Shown piece after piece: positions 10,604 through 17,142 of a stretch of DNA of 20,151 bases. Made by a program: the position numbers and the translations under genes. The first letter of the stretch is position 1. Each line of letters opens with the position of its first letter. The DNA lies in contig BFEA01000013.1 in NCBI GenBank assembly GCA_003427395.1, positions 1,162,637 to 1,182,787 of the forward strand, read 5' to 3'. Source of the DNA: Chara braunii (taxonomy: Eukaryota > Streptophyta > Charophyceae > Charales > Characeae). The notes below the pieces were generated by a model, which searched no databases, was not told where the DNA came from, and saw nothing but the letters and a program-made list of their open reading frames with translations.

Positions 10604-10656
10604 GACTGTCGATGTGTAGCCTCCTGATGAGTCGGTGAAAATCCGACGAAATAGTC
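10604..10656 (+). ncRNA. Candidate type III hammerhead ribozyme
   Basis: The sequence contains both invariant core parts of a hammerhead: CTGATGA at 10624-10630 and GAAA at 10648-10651. They are joined by a perfect 5-bp helix II (GTCGG 10631-10635, CCGAC 10643-10647; loop TGAAAAT). Helix III forms between GACTGT (10604-10609) and ATAGTC (10651-10656), six pairs including one G-U wobble. This places a GUC cleavage triplet exactly where it should be (cut after C10610). Helix I must come from only 13 bases (10611-10623) and is weak: G-C and A-U pairs, then a mismatch. A competing 7-bp pairing, CTACACA (10589-10595) with TGTGTAG (10613-10619), is also possible. Unit A lacks this ~65-bp stretch. 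In plants, type III hammerheads of this kind mark retrozymes, but retrozyme LTRs are not evident here. Core and two helices are seen directly; self-cleavage is inferred. Confidence 0.5.
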
Positions 10657-10657
10657 T

Positions 10658-10684
10658 ACTGGTGCAACCAGTTCGTTAACGAAC
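10658..10684 (+). repeat. Overlapping hairpin and 14-bp palindrome after the ribozyme
   Basis: ACTGGT, loop GCA, ACCAGT (10658-10672) is followed immediately by the perfect palindrome GTTCGTTAACGAAC (10671-10684). Unit A has GTTCG, loop TCGAAG, CGAAC at 8163-8178 in the matching place, so the stem is kept and the loop changed. Confidence 0.7.
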
Positions 10685-11094
10685 GGGCGCTCACGTGGGA
10701 TGTGGTCCTACTGGCAACGAGGATCGGATCGAATGCCTGAATCTAAACGAGGTTATGGAGATGTGCAGAAAATTGAGATTAAACTGCGTTGTTGCATCTC
10801 TGCATAAAACATAACCAGATTCAGGAGCTCGATCCTATCCTTTTTGCTAGTGGGACCTCGGTTGTGGAAACAAGAAGGACGAAGGACATAAAGAAAAGGA
10901 AAGAATCTAAAACGAAATCCAAAAACAAGAAAAAGAATCTATAGAAAATCTAAAAAACTTACCTTTTAAAACAATCGCTCGAAAAAACGGGCAGCTGCGA
11001 ATGACCTTTCCCCTCTGCATTTTGTTGCCTGCCAGTTTGCACTCACTTCTCTTATTTCCTTTAGGGTTTTTTTTTTTTTTTTTGCCAATTCTGT

Positions 11095-11186
11095 TGGCTT
11101 AAAGCCAACGGTCACACCACGGCCCCCCAAAACACAACCCGGGGTTCGAGTCCAGCGGAAAGGGGAAAAAAAAAAAAAAAAAAAAA
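11095..11186 (+). repeat. tRNA-derived SINE-like segment with A-tail
   Basis: The B box GGTTCGAGTCC at 11143-11153 is a full consensus match. An A-box-like TGGCTTAAAGCC (11095-11106, 10 of 12 positions) lies 37 bp upstream. An A21 run starts 13 bp downstream (11166-11186). A box, B box and A-tail in this order and spacing are the layout of a tRNA-derived SINE. The stems do not form a good cloverleaf, and no target-site duplication was found. Confidence 0.4.
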
Positions 11187-11517
11187 CAACAACGAAGAAG
11201 AACATTCTCTCGATTTATGCGTATCAACCTTGTGTAGGCCATGCTACGGATTTTCGCCGTGCGATCTCAACGATCGTTCGATCGAAATCGGCCACGTCGG
11301 ATTGTTCCCCGGTGGGCTGCTCCAAAAGGAGCTGGCCCAATAGTGTCATGACGGATTCGATCCTAGTATCCGCTGGGTGAGAACCTGGCATGATATCCTA
11401 CCGGGCTAGCTCCTATTTCACACCTAATAGGAGCAACCCTTCAGTATGAAGGGCTATGCCCAGTGGAAAACGCCAACCCATAGCCAGCAGGCCTCTGCCT
11501 GCTCGAGTCCTTAGGCT

Positions 11518-11613
11518 CTGCCTGCCTGTGGCCCTGCAGGTCTTGCCTGCTTGAGGCTTTAGGCACTGCCTGCCTGTGGCCTTGCAGGTCTCGCCTACTT
11601 GAGGCTTAACAGG
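11518..11613 (+). repeat. 48-bp tandem duplication
   Basis: Two adjacent 48-bp copies (11518-11565 and 11566-11613) each begin CTGCCTGCCTGTGGCC and differ at a few positions. A partial, more diverged copy precedes them. Unit A carries a shorter, less regular version near 8872-8932. The motif is dominated by GCCTG[CT] steps and can fold back on itself. Confidence 0.75.
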
Positions 11614-12130
11614 CCTCACTTGCTGGCCCTGCCCCGTCGGTTGACCGCGTGACCATAACTTTACTGGTCACTTAACCAGGTAGGCCTCGACATCGGCTTG
11701 TCGACCCCCTGGCTCAAAGTTTTTTCCTGCGGTCAAAAAAAAGAAAGAAAAGCTTCCTATTCCTCACGCGCCGCGGCCTCATACCTGGCGCGACCGTTCT
11801 TTTTAGCCTACTTAGGCTTTGAATCGCGCGCCCGACATTATTTTAGGTAGAATAGGTTTAACTTTGGCATTCCCATGTCCGCACGCTTCTGCGGCCTCAA
11901 CAAAAGTGAAACATTGCCAGTTACTATCGTTACTTTCGGATGCTACAAGCGTCCGGACTAAAGCTAAAAAACTTCAACAAAAGAGTCGGACAACAATCAT
12001 AGGTTCAGTATGAATGAACTTTTGGCAGGCAACAATCTCATCAAGTTCTTTAATTCAACGAAAGAGTCGGACAACGTCCGACGTTTAAAAGTCCCCGACA
12101 AATACCCTTGTCAGGGTATTTGCCCCGACA

Positions 12131-12479
12131 TCGGTTCGCGTGCGGGTCCGATAGAGGCGTGGGACCACGCGTACCCCCCGATGCTACAGCGTATGAGAAA
12201 CGCACTCGGCTGGCCCACCTCTGCGATTGCAACTGATTAGCTTTCGTATTGTGGACTGGTAGCTCGGCGGGGATACGGCCACCGGAGGGAGGTGACAGCT
12301 CCAGCAGGTGGAGGTAAGTTTTACCTCTTGTAGGCCCTATCCTGTCATAGGGCCTTGCAAGAGGTATGGCTGGCGCACTCGGCCAGAGCAGTTGCTGAAG
12401 CTGCATTAGTATCATGATATGACCAACTCCTGCGTGATGCGGCCGGGAGGGTCCCCTTGTGGGACCGATGCGCTTGACA
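12131..12479 (-). mobile_element. 3' LTR (proximal part)
   Basis: On the minus strand the LTR starts TGTCAAGCGCATCGG at 12479, about 65 bp past the end of the integrase frame and just after a purine-rich tract. Its first 350 bp align with the plus-strand LTR-like block at 4210. It contains a two-step hairpin (12322-12366). Beyond about 12130 the sequence is that of repeat unit B. A second TGTC at 11699-11702 (GACA on the minus strand) could mark a TGTC...GACA end and a 781-bp LTR. However, homology between units A and B continues through that point, so this end is uncertain. Confidence 0.65.
12322..12366. repeat. Two-step perfect hairpin inside the LTR
   Basis: TACCTCTTG (12322-12330) pairs with CAAGAGGTA (12358-12366), and AGGCCCTAT (12332-12340) pairs with ATAGGGCCT (12347-12355). 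A 1-base/2-base internal bulge separates the two stems and the loop is CCTGTC. The related LTR at 4210 has a much weaker counterpart around its ACGACAGGAT. In an LTR such a structure may bear on RNA 3'-end formation or packaging; that is inference. Confidence 0.8.
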
Positions 12480-12498
12480 CCGTTTCACTCCCGCCGGC
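12480..12498 (-). promoter_or_regulatory. Polypurine tract of the retrotransposon
   Basis: Immediately before the LTR start, the minus strand reads GGCGGGAGTGAAACGG, purine except for one C and one T. This is the expected site for plus-strand DNA priming in LTR retrotransposons. Its position between the pol stop and the TGTC terminus supports the assignment. Confidence 0.6.
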
Positions 12499-12543
12499 CT
12501 AAATTCGAGGTTCTTCGAGAATAACTCAATTTACAATAGGATC

Positions 12544-13756
12544 TCAACCTTTCTTCAGTCTTTCGTAGGCACGGACTATGTCGGGAGCAGTCTTTAGAAG
12601 TTCTGTCCGTGTAAACAAGCGATCGTCCTCTGACTCTTGGTAAGAAAATCTGACTTTGTACTGTTTCTGTGGACGACCGCCACCTCCTGTTCTGAATTCG
12701 TCTTCATCTACTATGCGATCAATGTTGTACCTTCCGTCCATATCTGAAGGGATCATCGATCTCCTTGACGAAAATTGTTCACTCCTTGTGCAAGGTAACA
12801 ACTTTGATGCATGGAAAACTAGATATGTATGGAGGTGTGTCGGGATCTCTATCGTGTAGGACGGCCCATCATCTTTGCCCTTGACTTCTAGGACTGGCCA
12901 CGGTCCTCTATATGCAGGCAACAATTTTTGTGAGATGTTCTCCTCAAGAGCAAACTCTTTAGACTTAACCCAGACTAAGCCGCCTACTTGGAACTGTGAC
13001 GGGCGACTATGTTTATTGGCTTGCTCTATCATCCTCTGCTGGCCTTTCTTGAGGTTCTCTACCACTTTAGCAATTTCTTTCTCCTGTTGTAATGCGAACT
13101 CCCTAGTGTCGGGCGGTAACCTCTGAATCTGGGCCCAGTTTAGTCCCTCAAACGGTCTGCGAGGTCTAAAGGACTTGTGTAATTCGCTGGGAGTGCGACA
13201 GGTGGCAAGGTGAATGCTGTTATTGTAAGCACTGGCTACCTTTGGGAGCATGTCGTCCCTGTTGACTTGATCGGGTCTAATGTACATTCTGAGAACTTGT
13301 TGCAGGATCTTGTTCATCTGTTCGGTCCGATTGTTAGCCTCTGGGTGGCTGTCAGACGACATCAACAACTTAGAACTGAATACTCTCATAAGCTCCTGCC
13401 AGTTCTGACTAGTGAACCTGGCATCTCTATCACTAACTATCGACAGCGGTAGACCATGCTCACTGACCCAATGATCAAAGAACTTCTCTATCACTAGATT
13501 CGTACGTGCCTCGGCAGGCAACGAGACAAAAACTGCATATTTGGGAAATTTGTCAACTATAACCATGACTTGGCTCTTGCCATGCCTGCTCCTCACCCCA
13601 GTATCCATGAAATCAATCTACAGAATCTTCGGGTCCTGACGGGATAGGCAGGGGTCTGAGAAGACCCAACGGGGATCGCGTTGTAGTTTCATTGCGTTGG
13701 CACACCTTGCTACTACGCACATACTCTATACAGTCAACTTTCATGCCAGGCCACGT
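12544..13756 (-). pseudogene. Integrase with chromodomain-like C-terminus
   Basis: A 354-codon frame (13608-12544) holds most of a retroviral-type integrase that would insert element cDNA into host DNA. Numbering from its first Met, Asp60 (VSDRDARF) and Glu96 (NRTEQMN) have the family's 35-residue spacing. The first catalytic Asp lies just upstream in IDFM, in the same frame, but is preceded by a TAG at 13618-13620. A GPF/Y-type module (YRGPWPVL, ~233-240) and the VFHASKL box (~264-270) follow. Residues ~293-350 (YNIDRIVDE...YKVRFSYQE...LLKTAPDIVRAYE) resemble a chromodomain, with the usual Trp of VKW replaced. The zinc-binding part is upstream in other frames; one Cys of its CxxC is Ser (YVRSSKVCQRN), so the zinc site is probably broken. 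A stop (TAA) also separates it from the preceding frame. Confidence 0.85.
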
Positions 13757-14554
13757 TTAGGCACGCATCAAGTTGGCGAGTGTCGTTTGCCAACTGAAGT
13801 GCCCTTCTGTATCGTGACATTCCCCTAGGATCAAACTACAGATCTCCTCCTCGCTATTGGGAATGCATAACCAATCTACGACGTCTGTTTTCTCGAATAA
13901 CAATCCATTAGTGGTGCGGTAGTGAGGTTCACTGGTTGGGTCCTCCTTGACTCTCTTAAGGAGGTCGCTATAGATAGGGTCCTGCCCATACCCATGTATA
14001 ACTTTTTGCTGTAAGTCCGACCCGATATCTAGATAGTGAACTATAGTTCCAAAGTAGTTGGCTCTTCTACTAAGGGCGTTTACAACCACATTGTACTTCC
14101 CTTTGATTGGCTTGAGCTCAAAGTCAAACTGATCTATCTTTGCGGCCCACCTAGTACGCTTAGGTGTCATTTTGGCCTGCGTCTTCAACCACCTCAATGT
14201 CTCGTGATCTGAATAGACTTTGAAGTGCCTCCCAAGCAAGTAGTGTCGCCCGTGATCTAATGCTTGCCTGAGAGCGTGAAGTTCTCTCTCATAGGTAGCC
14301 TCTTTCTTTAGTAGTCTGCAAAAGGGAGCAGCGATTGCAAAGAAGTTTCTCACGAACTTCATGTAATAGTTAGCCAATCCTAGGAACAATCTCAACTCAG
14401 CTAGTGTACGAGGAGTTGGACAGTCTCTGATCGTTGCGATCTTGCTGTCCTCAGGCTTTTTGCCATCACCATCTAAAACGTGGCCCAAGTACAGGATCTT
14501 TGTCTTGGCCCATTCACACTTATTTGCGTTGATCTTGAAATTTGCGTCACGCAA
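13757..14554 (-). pseudogene. RT thumb/connection, RNase H and integrase zinc-finger start
   Basis: The 265-codon frame begins in the RT C-terminal part (NKCEW...YLGHVL, ~11-27), continues through the conserved RT connection (FLGLANYY), then RNase H, and ends in the His-His half of the integrase zinc finger (HDTEGHF, ~247-253). RNase H would degrade the RNA strand during reverse transcription. It is doubly damaged. About 75-80 residues normally lying between LLKKEA and YERELHAL are missing, including the first catalytic Asp (TTDAS-type box). The last catalytic Asp of the xADALSR box is Asn (VVNALSR, ~157-163). Glu91 (YEREL) and Asp116 (YSDHETL) remain. The deletion size is judged from the usual family layout. 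Confidence 0.85.
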
Positions 14555-14561
14555 CTTTTCC

Positions 14562-14585
14562 TAAGTAAACAACTAAGTAAACAAC
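14562..14585 (-). repeat. 12-bp tandem duplication replacing the RT YxDD box
   Basis: TAAGTAAACAAC is present twice in perfect tandem on the plus strand (14562-14573 and 14574-14585). It occupies the place where the YxDD-coding sequence and the following ~20 codons belong. It probably arose by repair or slippage at a deletion junction. Confidence 0.8.
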
Positions 14586-15193
14586 TACAAATGTATCTAA
14601 CCGCGACCTAAACAAAGCATTCATACAGCGCTGGAATTTGGTTGGTGCAATGGTTAGTCCAAAGGGCATCACTATAAACTCGTAATGCCCATATCTAGTC
14701 TTGAATGTCGTTTTGTACTAATCATCAAGGTGGACCTCTATCTGCTGGTACCTTGACTTCAAATCTATCTTGGAGAAGTACTTGCAGCCCTGCACTCGAT
14801 CCAACAAATCATCTATACGGGGCAGTGGTTCAGGATTCTTTGCTGTAACATCGTTGAGACCCTGTAGTCAATGCACATTTTAAGCTCTCCCTCTTTCTTG
14901 GGGACAAAAAGAACAGGTGCTCCAAATAGAGACGAACTGGGCCTAATCCACTGCTTCTCGAGGAGCTCGTCTAACTGTTTGCGTAGCTCCTCCAACTCCT
15001 TGGGAGACATCCTATACACTGCTCCCTTGGGAGTCTTATTGCCATGCTCTATTTCAATGCGGTGCTGGATAGGACGCGGAACTACTCCTGAGGGAGCCTT
15101 TAACAGGTTGGCATACTTTTCCAGCAACTTGTCAATACGGGGGTTAGTTGGTTCCTCTTTGTTAGGCTCAGTGATAGACTTAACATAGGCCAC
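14562..15193 (-). pseudogene. Reverse transcriptase, catalytic box lost
   Basis: The frame at 15193-14813 has the fingers region: YRMSPKELEELRKQL, IRPSSS, APVLFVPKK and MCIDYR, all RT family blocks. A single-base frameshift near 14859-14862 moves the continuation (NDVTAKN, KIDLKSRYQQI, then MPFGL at ~14653-14668) into another frame. A TAG at about 14717 interrupts it. After CMNALFR the expected YxDD polymerase box is absent. Instead there is a 12-bp tandem duplication (14562-14573 and 14574-14585) encoding VVYLVVYL, joined directly to the LRDANFK region, so about 20-25 residues including both catalytic Asp are missing. The copy cannot polymerise. The 126-codon open frame opens with GTG, not ATG, so its start is not meaningful. 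Confidence 0.85.
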
Positions 15194-15365
15194 AAAGACC
15201 CTGTTGTTCTAGTTGATCCTTCTTCACTAATAGCGCGCACGTGGGAGCACCGAGACAACAATCTGCCAGCGGGTTATCTACTCCTGACACATGAAACAGG
15301 TGAGCCGTAGTGACGTCGCCTGAAGTACTAAGAAGCCTACACTCATGCTCTTTTAAACCACCAGT
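15194..15365 (-). pseudogene. Residual pol linker between protease and RT
   Basis: Short interrupted frames continuous with the RT N-terminus can be read up to about 15365 (for example HLFHVSGVDNPLAD), crossing stops and frameshifts. This is the poorly conserved spacer between protease and RT. No domain is recognised. Assignment rests on position and reading direction. Confidence 0.5.
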
Positions 15366-16250
15366 ACACCCGAGGCTATTTGTACGAACCTGAATTTTCA
15401 ATTTTGTCGAGCCTGGAAGCAACCGGTACCACCACGTGGAAAATTGAGGGTGGTACCGGTACCAGCCTTTCTCGGATTGAGTGTTGCACCTGCTGCCAGC
15501 AGATGGTACAAACAAGAGGCCATTGTTTTCACTCGTTCGCCCCCCCTTGCAAAACTCTCCTGCAAGCCCACCCATGTATCTGGCCTTTCCCGCACAACAG
15601 ATACAACAGGGCAACAATAGATAACAAGGTAAGTACTTTGGTTTCTCTTTTTTTTCTTTTTTTTCCCTTTTTCTTGTTGCCCTGCCAACAGGGCAGGGCG
15701 CAGTGCAGCTTCTGCACCCGAATTAGTGCAGTGGCGGGTACAGTGGCAGGGATTTTCAAAACAACATCACGGGCTCGATGCATGTGGCCGTAGGTGCAAC
15801 CCAATTCCATGGTAAAAGACACAACAGCATGCTGGCCCTATTGCCATCAGATTCAACCACATCTGGCTGTAATTGTAGCCAGATACATTTAGTAAAGTGC
15901 TACCATGAGTTTGCAGTAAGGGAAAAGAAAAAAAGGAAGTCCGGCGGGGATCTGAATCTGCCAACCAGACATGGCTTGCCCTTCTCTAACTGCACCTGTT
16001 TGTTTCCTCGAAACGGGTGCAAATTCAGCAAAACAAACAAAAGAAAGCGGTAAGCAAGTGTCTCTCGTTGATACAGCTGGTGTCCGTGGAAACAGGCACC
16101 TGCCTTGTTTCTGGAGACCTGTCTGCCTCTAGAAACGAGGCAGGCACCTGTTTCAGCGGGTGCCAGCATTCTTTTTTATGGGTTTTTTTTTTTCATCTTT
16201 AGTTTTCTTTCGTCTCCACCTTTGTTTTCACATATGGAAACAAACTAGTA
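15366..16250. repeat. Hairpin-rich non-coding insert inside pol
   Basis: About 0.9 kb that does not read as pol in any frame and is packed with fold-backs: ACCGGTACCACC/GGTGGTACCGGT (15422-15460), CAGGGCAACAA/TTGTTGCCCTG (15607-15684), GCCCTG/CAGGGC (15679-15694), ATCTGGCT/AGCCAGAT (15861-15884), GCACCTGTTT/AAACGGGTGC with one wobble (15992-16020), and GAAACAGGCACCTGCC with GGCAGGCACCTGTTTC (16089-16154). Style and motifs (CCTGTT/AACAGG stems, T-runs) resemble units A and B, so it may be a shorter member of the same repeat class. Exact ends and target duplication could not be defined. Confidence 0.6.
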
Positions 16251-16299
16251 CGAGAACTTGTAGTCCAGCGTCCTTTTCCAGTGGGCCCATGAGCTCTTT

Positions 16300-16978
16300 T
16301 TCCCGTCGCTCTACCTAGCCTCCCCCGAGCCCCGAGATTTCCTTGTGGCGATAAGTTTGTTTTGCTGCAAGGCTGGGGCCGTGTACTGCTGGTTTAAATG
16401 CAATGTGGCTCCTGCTGCCTCTCCCCAGTCCATTCCTAGAATTATGTCAAACAGGAGGTTGTCCTCCACGAGGAAAGTCAGGGAATGGAGAACCCTCTCT
16501 ACCTTTCCATCTTTATCCAGGCGAAAGTACGTCTGGACTCCCTCGACATAATCCGCGATTCACATAGTGCGATTGTCTACGAGGATACTGACTATGGGTT
16601 CTTCTAACTTTTGGACCTTTAGATTCAGCTTTAGCTTCTTCAGCGCTTTACGACTAATATAGCTACGGGTGGCCCCACTATCTATAAGGCCCCCACCCTG
16701 CCTCCAAAGACTTCTACATCTACTAACAATACCTGTCCTTTTCCATCTTTCTTCATCTTGGCCCAGACTGGCATCCTCTCCTTCAACTCTTCTGCCAGTC
16801 CTATGAGAGAAGCGCCTAGAGAGACTCTAACATAAGCAGTCTCTGGACAGCTAACTAGGCGCTGGCCAGCAACCTCTGCCATAGGCTCATGTGGGTTGGG
16901 AGTTTCTATGTGGCGCGCACGCTCTTCTCCACATGCCCAACGATTCCCAGGGTCCAAGGGTAAGGGCAGTTGTTACCC
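16300..16978 (-). pseudogene. Aspartic protease (retropepsin) domain
   Basis: The catalytic motif DSGAT is encoded at about 16669-16683, and the family's second hallmark FDIILGMDW at about 16417-16445. The enzyme would cleave the Gag-Pol polyprotein as a homodimer. The part nearest gag (16957-16682, including MAEVAGQRLV) is open but shifts by one base in a G/C-run just before DSGAT. A TGA at 16560-16562 interrupts the domain between the two motifs (after VDNRTM). Past the ILGMDW box the frame continues to an in-frame TAG near the boundary with the pol insert. Gag is separated from this region by TAG-GGG-TAA in the same frame, so Gag and Pol may originally have been one frame or joined by readthrough. 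Confidence 0.8.
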
Positions 16979-17142
16979 CTACCAGCGGTTGCCTTTTGCT
17001 GCCTCTGCAGCAGCTCGTCGGACATCTCTATATTTTGGGCAGTACTTTATGATGTGCCCAGGGTCACCGCAATAAATGCATTGAACCACATATATCCTCC
17101 TTTGCCAAACTTTTTGTTCCATGCCCAACGATTCCCAGGGTC
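16932..17142. repeat. 23-bp exact direct repeat around the zinc-knuckle segment
   Basis: The plus-strand sequence CATGCCCAACGATTCCCAGG plus GTC occurs at 16932-16954 and again at 17120-17142, 188 bp apart. The zinc knuckle (about 17037-17080) and the Gag stop lie between the copies. In protein terms it gives DPGNRWAC downstream and GRPWESLGM upstream, so the copies are read in different frames. It looks like a copy-choice or duplication scar. Confidence 0.85.

Larger units (their letters stand above)
9400..12130 (+). repeat. Unit B of the tandem non-coding repeat
   Basis: This is the second, directly repeated copy of the unit at 6550-9395. By eye it is about 85% identical over the last ~350 bp (11753-12130) and lower, with indels, elsewhere. 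It starts with a minisatellite whose cores begin near 9459, 9509, 9560, 9633 and 9676. It also contains T-runs near 11067-11083, A21 at 11166-11186, a 48-bp tandem duplication and a candidate hammerhead ribozyme. Its right end abuts sequence homologous to the retrotransposon LTR, so the unit was inserted at, or is fused with, LTR sequence. No protein frame is convincing. Confidence 0.8.

Noticed and set aside
10658-10684. Type I hammerhead arrangement using the hairpin after GAAA as helix III
   Set aside because: The bases flanking that hairpin do not pair, and no cleavage triplet follows it in the required position; the type III arrangement fits better.
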